NCBI RefSeq assembly: GCF_000004075.3
Contig: NC_026655.2
Location: 5,084,001-5,148,000 of the forward strand
Source: Cucumis sativus
Lineage: Eukaryota; Streptophyta; Magnoliopsida; Cucurbitales; Cucurbitaceae
Length of the DNA stretch: 64,000 bases
Direction: 5' to 3'
The position numbers and the translations under genes are program-made. Position 1 is the first letter of the stretch. Each line of letters opens with the position of its first letter. The notes below the pieces were generated by a model. The model was not told the origin of the DNA and searched no databases. It worked only from the letters and a program-made list of their open reading frames with translations. Positions 34,901 through 48,359 of this stretch are shown here, piece after piece.

Positions 34901-35900
34901 TTTAAATTTTCATCATACTTTTTGTTTGATTTCAAAAAGAATAAAGAAAGATATGTGATCATGAGTAGTCAAAGTAATTTGAACTATATTAGTTTTATTT
35001 TAAAAAACTCTAACTAATTTGAACTAACTCACTCAAATGGTTTATGACTTAAAACAAGTTGATATCTAGATAACTTTAGGATGTTACTTAGGCTATCGAG
35101 ACCAACCCCAAATAAGAGTAAAAAGATCCTACAAAAGGAAACCAAACAAATTGTGAAATGAAACCTATATGAGTGTTAAGACAATTTATCTAAGCTTGCA
35201 AGCCAAAAAAAAAAAAAACTCTGAGATATTAATTTGTAGATAATAGATTAAATCCATGACATTTTAGGATAATTTCTAAAATACTAATATATTTGTTAAT
35301 CATGGACAATGTCAATAGGGCTACCAAAGCTATAAAAGAAATAATGAGCAAGTTGCAAAAGAATTCCACCACAAAATAATATTGAAATCAAGAGTATGAG
35401 CAATATCAAAATATGACGGTATAACCACCTTTGACCCACGATCGAGGATGAAACGCTATCCTCAATCACAAGATGCACCAACCTAATCTAATCAAAGATG
35501 AGGAAATATGAGGTAGCTACATCACCATAGCCCCTCCCTTATCAGAACTTGATATTTTTCATACTCAAAACCAAAACACAGGAAGTCCACAGAAAGATAT
35601 CGAAGAAACCAAGTCGTTTTATCATTAAACTGAAGTGAGCAGAGACTGCTTGTTAGGTTCAGTTATACAAACAAACACCAAACGAAGATGAATCTTCCAA
35701 AGGCAATGACATAATAAACAAAGAAAACAACAAGCCATGGCAGTTCTCTATTTTTACTTTCTTTTTTCCTTTTACTTGAACCCTTCTTTAGGGGTAGGGG
35801 TGGTGGGGATGTACAACTACAACAAACAACTTACGTTAGTCGCCTAATCGCTTTGCGTTTTGGATCAATATATCATACCATTCAACCCTACAAAGTGATT
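31997..35900. other. Gene-poor AT-rich spacer
   Basis: No coding region supported. 33,930-34,380 has GGGTTGAG/CTCAACTC and CCAATCC words with partly inverted arrangement, resembling the foldback family at 18,685. 34,550-34,830 is less AT-rich with pyrimidine tracts but no convincing frame. 35,700-35,900 is probably the 3' UTR of the MYB gene. Confidence 0.45.
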
Positions 35901-37530
35901 TTAAGCAACACTGATAATGTTATCCCCATTGCTGATACTTGACATTCCTTGGAAAGCAGAGTGTTTCATTGACGAATTGGTTGAGTCTGAAGGCAAAGCG
36001 AGGTTAAGAGAAAGAGCTCCTGAGTTTAATGTCGATTTTGAATTCAAGTTAAACTCAAGGGTGGTTCCACTGAGTGGCAAAACTTCAGCACCAATTGATG
36101 TTGTATCAGTTTCCAAGTTAAACTCAAGTGATGCATCAGTCTCCATTGGAATTGGTATAGGTAAAATTGCAGGGCAAACAGACAAAGGAAAAGTTGGTAT
36201 CATGGGATGATATACATTTATGTTACAAGTTTCAGGTGGTGGGGGTGGCAACAAGGATTGTAATTGGGAGGAATTATCTTGAACTTGAATTTGTTCTTCC
36301 TCAGCAGCCTCTTTTACCTAATGAACCCACAAAAGGAATTACAAGTAAGCATCCATTCCAACTTACACTTGGTAAAGTATTCTATAATTACAAGCAAATG
36401 ATTAAACTCACTCTGAAACATGCTTTGACACCATGAAAATCACATTTAAAAGTGTGATCGAACACTAAATTAATTTTAACCAATTTCAAATCACTCCTAA
36501 ACATGTTCTACATCCTCGAAACCACTCATCATATTAACTTGTTCGGTTTTGCCTATAACTTTGCTGCAAGAAACTAGTGGTTTTCTTCCAGAAGATTGAT
36601 CAAGAAAAGCTAGAACAGAGAAGCAAACTCATAAAGGGGATTCGTCAACTCATGAACCAGTAGGCCAAAATTCTAGTTAGCCACTATCCCAAATGAATTC
36701 ACTATTACAACTTGAGATCAAACTTGGCAACCCTATGGAATCAAACAACAGAATGCACAATACTTGAAAAAACCAAACCATCCGTCCATACATACGTAAG
36801 TTATGAATTGATTAAAGACGGAAGTTACCGTATCAGTAGTGATATCAAAGAGGCTGGATCTACGGCGGCGACGATTAAGGTTGCTTCGGCGTAGAAAGTA
36901 TTTCTGGGCGTGGCTAGCAACCTGAGTTGGGGTTCGAGTCTTAACAAAATTCCTCGAAATTCCTCTCCAATCTCCTTTCCCCACTTTCTGTAATCCCAGC
37001 AAGAAAAGCTTGTGTTCTTCCTCCGTCCACGGTACACCTGAAAATCATCCCCAATCATTAACAACTCCAAATTCCAAATAAATTCCACTAATTTACAAGC
37101 TTCCAAGATAAAACCTAACAAAAATCGAAACCCCCCGCCGATTATCGGTCATTTACACAACCACTCTACAAATCACATCTAAAAAATCACTAGGTAAGCA
37201 CCCAATTCAAAGAAAAGCTAAGAAAATCAAACCTCGCTTGCGTTCACGCTCGCGATTCCCACCGGAATTGGGAACAGCGTCATCCGCAGAAGCATAACCG
37301 GCAGGGGAATCTTCCTTCCTGTCGGCGGCAGAGACAGTAGTCTTACAGTTGCTACTATTATCATCAATAGAAGCTTCAAGAGGATGTTCATACTGAGAGA
37401 GATTGTTCATACTAACGCTCTTCCTCATCGGGTCAACCACAACTCTGACTCCAAACAACATGAACTCCTTGGTGACGCCGGCAGCATCCATGACGGCGTC
37501 TCCGGGGGCCTGCATCGGCATGATGGGCAT
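35901..37530 (-). CDS. SHAQKYF-type single-MYB transcription factor (MYB1R1-like)
   Basis: Three exons, 37530-37233, 37037-36829, 36317-35901, giving 307 residues in phase. Start at 37,530 ([10 protein letters not shown]). N-terminal conserved block [20 protein letters not shown], then GYASADDAV. The MYB-like DNA-binding domain lies at about 100-150: [20 protein letters not shown] ... [12 protein letters not shown], followed by the basic stretch [14 protein letters not shown]. The C-terminus is Pro-rich and has the Leu-rich string [10 protein letters not shown], an LxLxL (EAR-like) repression motif. Many relatives carry an N-terminal CCHC zinc knuckle; it is absent here, as in the At1g74840/At1g19000 pair (from memory) and potato MYB1R1. 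Such factors bind I-box/TATCC-like sites and act in sugar, hormone and stress responses. Confidence 0.93.
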
Positions 37531-37620
37531 CGGAAAAAAGGAGAAAAGAAACGAAACGCACCGAAATTAAACAACAATATCAAAAGACAAGTGGTGTGGT
37601 GAAGATTTTGGTTCCGTCAT

Positions 37621-37656
37621 TATATATATATACATATACATATACATATACATATA
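37621..37656. repeat. (TA)n and (CATATA)n microsatellite
   Basis: (TA)5 followed by four CATATA units, about 90 bases upstream of the MYB gene start codon. It could overlap TATA-box function. Confidence 0.85.
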
Positions 37657-40600
37657 ATGCGGCGATGACAATCATGGAGAGGCTACGGAAGTCAGTGTTT
37701 TTAAATGCAATACGTGTCATTTTCTTATTGGCTGTTCAGTTTTTTGTTTTTATTTTTGTATTTTCTATTTGTCCAATTTATCATTCTCTTTCTTTATTTA
37801 AACATCAACAAGAGAAAGAGAAGATCATACCAATTTTGTAAATAGGTGTAGTTTTTTAGTGGAAATTATTGATAGTAATTTGTGATCAACTCATACATTA
37901 TTTTAGTTTAATAGTTTAAGTTAGAGTAAACAATTTTAGGTTTTTGTTATTCCATTTTAATTTGAATTTTAAAAGGTAAATTGTAAATTAAAAATGAGTG
38001 AAAATATAATTTATCATTAAGTGATAATTTATTGTAAGACTATGATTAGAACACATAAATCATAAATATTGAAGTGCAAGTTTATATATAATATGGTATT
38101 AGAGGAGCTTTCATATATACTAAATACAAATTAAATACTATTCCAAGTTGATGTTGTTATATTTTTCAATGATCATACAATAAATTGCAAGTAATTTAAT
38201 ACAACCACAATATTAAATTTTCATTTACCATAAAACTTTGAATTTTACTATTTTCATTGTTTAACGCTTTTGTTTGAAAACAATAAAAGTCTTAATCTCA
38301 ACTGTTTTTCAACATTTAAATGTTGTAAGACCAAACAGATTGTTTCGTGAGATTAGTTGAAATGCGTTTAAGCTAATTCAAATAGTGACTGAAGTAAAAT
38401 TTATAACACGTGAGGAAAGTTAAATTGGATTGGAATTGTTTGGATGAGATTTTTGAAAGAAAACATAGGAATGTAAAAAGATAGGGAAAAGGAAAAGGAA
38501 AGAAGAGGGGAATTGGGGTATCAAATCAACAAAATATATGGTTGAAAATGCTTACACATACCCCAATATGAGATTTGTAGGACAAAGCATTAAATAACAA
38601 AAATCACATCACATGAAGAAGAAAGACAATTTCTTCTTTCTTCTTTCTTTTTTTTTTTTTCTTTTTTACAATTTTACTTTGCACATTGGTCCCTTTACTT
38701 TTTAGTTTTTACCAATTAGTCAACACCCCAAGTTGTATATCAAATTCTTCCCTTCAAAAACACAACTACCTTCATTCAACCTTTTTTTTCTCTTCTCTTT
38801 GATATATATATTTGGTCACAATCACTTTTGAGATTGTTTGGGTTTTACCATATGAATTCAAAAAAGTAGAAGAATCTCTTGTTTTCCACTTTTTAAAGCT
38901 CAAAATTTTATTTTAAACGACGTAATCTCGAGTTTAGTATGATTAATTAATAGAGTTTAGTATTTAAATTATTAGGTTCGGGTCTAATTTAATATTAAAA
39001 TTTGAATTTGCGTCATCTATTAAATTTTATTTTCATTAGCTTGCACATGTTGAAGTTTATAAATTATAATTACATCTTTTTACAACATTGTATTTTTCAA
39101 ACTAGTTCGAACGTGTTTATCATGTTCTACAAATATGAATGAAATATAGCAATGATATTCAATCATAAAATTAAAAGCTAGATTATAATTGCAAGTACCA
39201 CGATAGAATACGTAATTTTTGAGTCCGATTAGGTTATAGTAATAATAAACATATCCACTAAGTCCATCCTCCACGGGGAGCGCAGGAAAAGGAAAATCAT
39301 CGTTCTTTGGTTAGCAAAACGCCAATAAAACCAAACTTTTTTGTTTCCTTTTGTACAATTTGATTATGAACCGTTGGCTAAGCATATTCGCTTTCTGTCA
39401 CAAATGTTATTATATAGTTTTTTTTAAACTTATTTTCTTTCTTTTCTTTATTTCACATTATCTTGTTTAATATTTGTTGGTGTTACTTTTAGTAATATAA
39501 GCTTTTTATTTATTTTATTTATGGGTGGGTTGCTTCTTGGAGGATAAATCAAGATAAGGTCATGTGGGGTTCACCCACCAACCATTTTAGTTTTCAATTC
39601 CACCACTAACTCAAACAAACTCATCACTTCTAATAACATAACTTATATATCACCTTTGATTTTATTGGGGAATGTGACAGAATACGAACAATCAGAATAC
39701 GTCGACGTCTTAGTTGTTGGATGGTAAGAAACTCTTGCTATTCGGCATATATTGAAAGGTTCTTTGGATTGACTTTTGTGTGTTTAGGAACTTTTTTTTT
39801 TCATGTGAGAAAAATTGTAAATTTGAAGAAACGCAAGAGTGTTGTCGCCTATCGATATGAATGATATATTTTAAGCTAACTTAGTCAATGAGAAAGTATT
39901 ATTCGATAGTGATGCATTGAGTCTATTGTTTGTGTATGATTTAAAGATACTAATTAATTATCATTCCAAGATGGTTCGATCGAGCGGTTGGTTTTTAAAA
40001 GTAGATAAATAAAACTCTATTATTTGCATCTCGAATTTCAAAATGGATGGACTTTATGTGTCTAAAGAGATTGAAGTTGTCAACTTAAACAACAAGTGGG
40101 AGTATGAGTGTGAGAAAAAATAATGTTTTTAAGAAGAAAAAAAGAACTTATTTTTATTTAAACACTTTGGATAAAAATTGATTAAAGCACACTTGAAACT
40201 ATTTTGAATGCATGTTGAATACTCCAACTTCTTAAAAAATGACTTGATTTTTAATTAAACACTCGAAAAAACATTCCTTCAAACTCATTTAATATCTCAA
40301 ATAAAATGATGAAACACGAGCACATGTTTATTACTAATTTTGAGTTATGTTCACTCTACCGTTTAAATAACTAACAAAATTAAAAACAAAAAGTTCTAAA
40401 CTAAAACAGACAAAATATATATGGTAAACCCGTGGGTCCTTCCATGTCTATTTTCTTTTCAATATTCGATTTTTTTCAATGTTTTTGTTTTCCTCCTTTC
40501 CGTCCACCTTTTTCTAATCAACTTATCACATCGTAAGAAAATTATATCAAAAAAAGACTAAAACTATGTTAGATGAATAAGAGAAAATTAAAAAAAAATT

Positions 40601-41990
40601 ACATATTTGACTCGTATCATCAAATATCATCAAATTACACATATAACTAGAAATTGATCTTCTATCATAAGCACTTATCAGCCGAAGGCTTCATTATATA
40701 TATAGAATTTCAATGATTTAAGGAATCTAACCAACCAAATCGTACACAAAACGATAATTCAATTTAAAAGATCACAATACATCCAATCAAGAAAAATATG
40801 TGATTATCTCTTGTCAAAATCATATCTTAAAGGGAAGGGAAAAATGAGAAAAGCATCTTTAAGGAAATGAAATGTGTGTGTTTATGGACAAAGCGTGAGA
40901 AAGGAACATCCCATCAAAGTACTTTTGTGATGGCAAAATATCAAAGGATCTTTACTAACTTTCATCCACTTCATATCTTAAAATAGTATAAAATAAATTG
41001 TCCAAAGTAGGCTAATTAATTAACCCACTTTCTCTTTTTAAAATAACCAACACTCGTCACACATTATTATTCCAAATAATAAATCTTTCCATTGATCTTG
41101 CCAAGGAGTTTATGCAGTATTTAGAAAAAGAAAAAAGGTATTGCAAAGAATAATTTATATGTGACCTTTTTGTTTTTGTATTATAGAAGATTAATTAAGT
41201 ATTGGGTGTCTTACATGTGTTTGTTTTTCTTTCTTAAAAGAATAATGAATTAGAACAAAAGAACGTTGAAAGTCAAGTCTTATGTTGGTACACTAATTTT
41301 GAAGTCAGAGGTCATCGTACAATGAACACAAATTTTTTTTCCTTTTCAATTATGTAATTATTGTTTTTTATTCTTTTGAAGTAATGGATGATTAAGTGCT
41401 AATTACATGTTTGGTAAATTTAGTAATTATATTGAGGGATCTAAAGTATGGTTTTCATCCAATCTTGCATTTTAAAATGGGATATAAAGTGTTACACTTA
41501 TCCAATGAATTTTGAGTTTAGTTTCGATTGGATCTATGTTAGAGTTTGTACAGGATTAGGCAACCTTTTGTGAATTTTAAGCTTCTTCTTTTCTACTTCT
41601 TTTTCATTAAGCTTCCAATAGAAAATCTCTCTTGCAATCACTTATAGGTGCTCGGTTCCCTTACCGGCCTAAAACGTAGAAGAGTATGTAAAATGGTAAA
41701 GGCGATTCTTGCTAATCCTTCATATTTTCTATGCATGTAGTTGTAGAATTCCAAATCTAAGAGATATGACACCTCCCTGACTGTTCTAACAAATTACAAA
41801 TAAACAGCTTTTACTTTTCAAGTAAAGAATATTAATTCTAAAGCTACAAAAACACCGACCTCTTTACTTGGGCATGCATCTTCTTCTTCCTTGAATCGAT
41901 CAAATTAGCCTCTTTATAAGTGAATCATCGCAAGCAATGTTGCAAGAAAACTTTGCCTCCACCTGAATTCTGTGATACTGTCATTTCGTA
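37657..41990. other. Gene-poor AT-rich spacer
   Basis: About 4.3 kb with no supported gene. T-rich run near 38,645-38,665. A long pyrimidine/purine-skewed area at 38,450-38,660. Nothing else recognised. 41,900-42,095 is probably the 3' UTR of the pTAC2 gene. Confidence 0.45.
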
Positions 41991-42095
41991 AGTTCTTTTG
42001 AAGACGAAGAGCCCCATGGATCACATCCTTCCAATAAAAATGGGAGGTGATGAGTTTCAGAACTTGAAAAATAGATGTTCAACCTTGAATTTCAT

Positions 42096-45000
42096 TCAAA
42101 CAGTTGTAGTTAGAAGCTCGGTTCCGGTCCGGTTACTTGATTTAGAATCAACATCTTTGTATTTGTCATTGTTTATACCAGATCTGGATATCTTCGCTTC
42201 TGGAAGATTAAATGGGGAATTGTTTAGAGCAATAATTTCACTAGATGATGCTGTGAGGAGCTGCTTTAGTTGAGACTGTTGGCAGATGATTCGACTGTTG
42301 TTCCACCCAGGAAACGAGAAGGATGATGACACGTTATCCTGTAGGAATGAATAAACAGCCCTTGCAATAGGCAAGTTTCGTGCAGTTGAGTCTTTCTCCA
42401 ACGACCCCCTGCTGAAAATTTGAGAATATTCAGTTGACAAAAGAGTTTGGTTTCTCAAAACTTGGCAACTAGCTTTCAGATCACGTAAATTGAAACTATA
42501 AACAATATGCAAAAACCTTGAGCAAACAAAAGATATCTGATCTTGGAAACTTAAAATTTGAGGGAATTGCAATTGTATATATGTAATCTTTGTTTTCAGG
42601 CTTACTTTCAACAGCATCCACTTAAGGCTGTTTGGAGTGAGCGTATAACAAGGCATCATTTCTTTTGGGAACTCTCTCCTAATTAATATTCATTATATGA
42701 CTCAAAAACGAGTGTGCTATTAGTTAATCATCCCCAATGGTGCGTCCTTTGCAAACAAAATAGAGAGACACAAATCACAAGGACTCTTATTCCTCACCTG
42801 CCCAATTGCTCCAAAATTTTGGGGGTCACTCAACTGTTTTTAACTGGACAGTGGCTTTGCCTATTGACTTTAGCCATCTAATATCTCTCACTCTCGCGGG
42901 CTGGCATATGGATGGGAGAAATCAGAGATTATTTGCTGAAATTTGACAATGGAAATATTGTACAATGTAATATTTTGGTGTGCAAATGTTCCAAGTCTTT
43001 TTCATTCTTATAGTCATGGAATACTTCTGTGATCTGTTCAACTGGAGACGTTTTTTTGTAACTCCTTTGGATTGAAGCTCATTCTCCCATATATAATTAA
43101 CCCTGATAATACTATTTACAACTAATTGCTAATCAACAATGGTCAGAAATTCGTGGGGCTTCCATGCACTCCTCCCTCGAAATTAAGCATATCCAGCCAG
43201 TACCTTGTAAAGAACTACATAAAAAGCTTAATCTACTTTAAATCCGTTATCAACTTCCGGACATTTCAGTGATAACCTGTGTGTAATTTAGGGTGCCAAA
43301 CTAAAGAGATTTTTTAACTAGCATATTAGCAACGTGCACATTACAGCTTCACAGAATTAGTCAAGTCCAAGAAGCTCAAAAGGAGAATATTGGCTTCAGC
43401 TGGACTATGGAAACCCTTTTATAATCATATCCGCCTCCACCATACATGACATTTTATTTCAGAAACGTTAGCCATTATTAAATTGATTGCAAGACAAATG
43501 AAACTTACCCAACTACAACAGCGGCAAGTTGAGGAAGATCCTCTCCATCCATAAGCATTTCATTCATTTTGTTAACCCAAAGTGAAACTGCGGTATATGC
43601 ACCACCTTCCCACATTCTGTAGAAATGCCAGAAATCAGTTTAGTATAAACTTAAGCCGAAGTTAGCACAGAAGATAAACCTATTCTTATCATACCTATGC
43701 ACATCCACAGACCACACAAGTTTGCTTTGGCGGAAAAGTTCAGGGAAAAGACCTCGCTTTGTTGCTTCAGTGAGAACCCTCGCAGCACGTCCTTTCTGCC
43801 CAAGCCACCAAAGTGCTTCTAGCAGTGTATTGTAAAACCTCATTCCAAATCCACAACCTTCAGCATTAAGTTTGTCAAAAACATACTCAACCATCTGCCA
43901 ATTAGAATCATCATCGTAATCTCCCTTGATCATCTGGCCAATGACTTGATGAATACTAGATACTCTGGTTTTAATCATCTCATCGAGTAATTCAGAGGCA
44001 TCATCCCACCTGGAAAAATGAACTCTATGATGTAAGAGAGAGCTTTAAAATAAAGCATTTGTAAACTCAATAAACTAGAAGACCGAGTGTTAAAAATTCA
44101 AGTATAACGAAGTGGGAGCTTTGGGACTGTAAGATTACAAACCAAAGATCACTTCAATTTTTCCATGATGGTTAATGATGATAATTTCCAGGGATATAAT
44201 CAAACAAAAATGTTTAATACTGAGGGAAAATGATGTTCATACAAGGCTGTAAACAAACCAATGTCAACTGATAAACTCTTCCCTATAACTCTGGCTTGGT
44301 GTACATCTATAAATGACCAGTCTTCCTGGTCCATGCAGTGAACTTCTTTCTTACACAAGGCTAATAAACATGCCAAGGACATGACCATGCAATGAAATGG
44401 GGGATTTTAGAAAAGAAGAATGTTTCAGATGCAAATCAGACTATTTAGCTGACATGGCAATATAGAAAGAAAAGGTAAAGGATATTTACTTTTCTTTTTC
44501 CAAAGTTTATCTAAACGTTGCATTTGTTGGCCTATTAAAAATTAAGAGGATCTATATCTATCTACTAGAACACTGATACAAATGCAACGGTGCAGAATGC
44601 TTAAGCTTTTTCTTTACAACTTTATTAAATTGATCGAGTGAGTTGTCTATGAGTTATCGCTGAATGAGTGAGAAGAAAGCCCCAATCCAAGCTAAGGAGG
44701 ATACAGGAAAATTTCAATCAGCACCGAGGTTGGACTATAAGTTATTGGGTCACCCTGTTGACTTTCCACATCTTGGAGCAGTTGGATGAAAACCAGAGGT
44801 TTGAACTTTTCCTTTAAATTTTGCCTTGGGTGTCTATCCTTCCAGACCTATTTCCAAAGGTTTCAGAGAAATATCCGTTTTCCAAACTTCCAAGGCATCA
44901 GATTTCTACTCTTATTAAATCCCAAGTTTAACTTAAGGAATTCCACGTTATGCGGATTTAGAGGCCATTGATAATGGCGATCATAAAAAATGCAAGAAAT

Positions 45001-48000
45001 AATCTAAACAGCAGAATAAAGAGTGTTTTCTGTATCTCTCCAATTGTCTGAGAATTTGACATTTCTTTGTTCCCATGGCCACCACATTTTTTACTCGAGG
45101 CCAATTACTATATCTTCAGATTGAAAACACCAATTTAGGGCCCCTCAAGAAAATATATGATTTTTGTAGATCGAAAATTTTTCCATGGAAGACAAGCGGA
45201 TAGTACATCCACAAGCTTCAGATGATTAATATGGAGCGAGTTTCTTCCCAATTCAGAACCCTTCTGAATGCCTACATTAAGTTCTCTTACTAGCAATCAA
45301 GAAGCAAGTGAATCTCATAAAGTTTATCGCTTGGCATGCCATTTTAGCCATGCAACTTGAAGCAGATCGCAAAATCTTCTTATGCTATGCAATAAAATCA
45401 AAGCTGACTCTTAGGAATAGACATCAAAGACCTTACATAAATCTCCTATGTCTTACAAGTTGACAAGACACTACACCCTATAAATAAACTAGCTTGTCTT
45501 ACATTTCCATAATGCATCACATATTTATGTTTATTTTGACAAAGCAACAGTGTCATTGATAGTATGAAGTTATAAAAGGGAAGATTCCATGTGGAGTATT
45601 ACAAAAGACTTCTTCAATTAGAGAGAGGGGAAGAAAAATTCTAGTGGTGAAAGATAGGGGAGCATTTACAGCAAGATACAGCCAACTTATATGTATCACA
45701 ACCTATAATTGGTAGTTTCATATGGTAATTTTACGTCATGAACCAAAAGCTTATATAGTATGAACCAACCTCCAAGTTCTCAAGATCATATAAAGGCTAC
45801 AAATATAATTCTTAGAGCTGAGAGAGAACAAAATAATAAATGATTTTTTAATGAAAATAATAACAATGATAACTCAATCTATTTCAAGATCCAAGTATAA
45901 GTGTTTAATTAAGAAACTTGAGTATCTCTCTCTTGAGCCCACCTCCCCTCCCTGCGCTCTCTTCATATTTTTAACTGTTGGTCACTAACAAGTCCCCGTG
46001 AAAAACTCTAACAAATTCCAACCATCTTTTATAACCACATACAATCTAATTTCTAACTAACCAACCTCCAATGCATACAAAATTCCAGACAAGTACCAGT
46101 ACAGTTTATACCAACAGGAAATAAAATTAAGAAAACATAAATTGATAATGAGCACAACTTACACAAACAACTATATATACACAAAACAATGGGTACCTGC
46201 CATTCTTAGCATAAACTGCCAGCATCATGCAATAGCACAATACACTTGGCAATATTCCGGAAGCTTTAATTTCAATGAACTGCTCCTTGCTCTCATCCAC
46301 AAGACCTGCAAAGCAATAAACACCTAAAACTCCCTCAAGGGTCTGCTCATCAAGTTCACATCTCATTTTTTCCATCTCAACGAAGGCCTTTATAGCTTCT
46401 TCATACTGACCACTTTGCCTATACCCTTCAATAATGCCACTAAATGACTTTGCATTCCTTGAAATGCCATATTCTCTCATTCTCGATAAAATTGCTTCGA
46501 ACTCCTTGTATAGTCCACCTCTAGCAAATGTGTGAATCAGAGAATTATAGGTATCAATGGTTGACTTACTTCCCACTTCATTCATTGTGTTAAAGGCAAC
46601 GAGAGCTTCATCGTACAATGCAGCCTGTCCGTATGCTTCAATCAGTCCACTATATGCTTTAGAACTTGGAACGATTCCTTTCCCATTCATGTGAAATAAA
46701 ATTTTCTTGGCATCCTCGTGCAGCCCTCCCTTTCCACAAGCAAATACTAAACCCTCATATGTCTCCATATTTGGGTCAATATTCTCATCCACCAAATCAT
46801 GAAACAAAGTTACAACCTCCTTGAAGTATCCACCCTCTCCAAATACTCGTATGAGAATGTTGTAAGTAGTAGCATCTGGCTCAGCACTACTCTCTTTCAT
46901 TTGAAGAAAAAGCTCACGTACATCATCATACCTCCCATGTTTCCCATATAAATTCAGCAGAATACTATAAGTGGATGCATTTGGTACACACCCTGCTGCT
47001 TGCATCTGCTTAAACACGTCCATTGCCTCCTTAATCGACCCTAATTTTGCATGTGCCTCAATTAGCACATTGTAGGACGATATATCAGGCAAATACCCTT
47101 CGGACTCCATTTCTTTTAGGAGCATAGCAACTTTCTCAAGCTTACCCAATTTTCCAAATGTTTCAACAATATAACTATATGTTGTTATCTCAGGAACTAT
47201 CCCTCCCTCTATCATAGTCTTGAAGACCATCTCTGCCTCATCACCTAAACCGCGAGCAGCACAAGCACTAAGCAAGGTATTATAAGTAACAAGATCAGGT
47301 TGAACCCCTTCATGCCTCATCTCAGCAAACAATCCCAACAATCCCTCCCAGTCCAAATCACCTCTAGCACAAGCATTAATCACGGTATTGTAAGTCAATA
47401 TATTAGGCGAAACTCTCTCTCTTTTCATCCTTTCAAGAAGTTCAAGTGAAGTTTCGTACTGACCATTGCGCCCATAGGCATTTATCAAAGCGGTATAAGA
47501 AAAAACGCTACGTATCACTCCCTGGCTCGCCATTTCATCGAATATCTCACTACATTTCTCCAGCAATCCTTCGCGGCCGAGCAAGCTGATAATAATGGTA
47601 TAGATATGCTCGTTCGGCTTGCACCATATCTGACGCTGCATGTATTTGAACAGGCGTAACGACCGCTGCCAGTCCCCGCGTGCCGCGAATTCCTTGAAAA
47701 CCAAACTGAAGTCATTGAGCGAAAGCCTGTTCTTAAAGATATCGAGACACCGAGCTATGCTACCTCGTGGGGGTAGGCTACTAAGCTTATTAATTAGGGT
47801 TTCAACGTCATAACTGTACTTTCCTTTCTCAACAATTACCGACGGATTTCCAAGAACAAGATCCTTCGCCTTCGCTCTAACCTTCCCAACGTCGGAGGAC
47901 AATCTCCAATCATCTGAGAAAAATCTACGGCGAACACTGAAATTGGAAAGTTTCGAAAGAAATGGAAGTTGTTGACACTCTAAATACCGTTTCTGAAACG

Positions 48001-48052
48001 TCGATGGAGTTCTCAACGGATTCGGCACTGAAAAATACGGTGAGAGCGCCAT
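42096..48052 (-). CDS. PTAC2: pTAC2, plastid PPR-SMR protein
   Basis: Four coding exons: 48052-46197, 44009-43695, 43616-43509, 42411-42096; 864 residues in phase, close to the Arabidopsis length. Start at 48,052 (MALSPYFSVPNP); the first ~60 residues are Ser/Arg-rich, typical of a chloroplast transit peptide. Then VLGNPSVIVEKGKYSYDVET and a run of about 14 pentatricopeptide repeats (such as FSYTALINAYGRNGQYETSL). The C-terminal SMR-like domain shows WSVDVHRMWEGGAYTA and the degenerate loop VVVGRGSLEK, then SFLQDNVSSSFSF. pTAC2 belongs to the plastid-encoded RNA polymerase complex and is required for transcription of photosynthesis genes. Intron 1 is long (44,010-46,196); introns 2 and 3 are 79 and 1,097 bases; intron 2 falls just after the VDVH motif. 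Confidence 0.96.
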
Positions 48053-48359
48053 TACATAAATCTAGATTTCATTGGCCACTTGAGTACATGAAATAAACAA
48101 TTTCCAATTTACCAAACGTAACGTTTCCCTTCAAAAACTAGATTGAGAGAAACAATTAACATAAAAAAGAAGAACACATTGAAATCTATAACAGAAACAA
48201 CAACACAGAGAATTGAAATTTCAGAACCGAATTCTCCGATTTGCTTATTGATTTCACTGAGAGAGAGTTGCAGCAGGAGCGAGAGAAACAACGGGCGGGA
48301 GAAGATGAGAGCTGAAATTGGCTCGGTGAAAGCCACGTGGAGAAGTTTTGGATAACAGT

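Noticed and set aside
35439-35469. Small hairpin GAGGAT...ATCCTC
   Set aside because: The stem is only about 7 bases, expected by chance in 64 kb.
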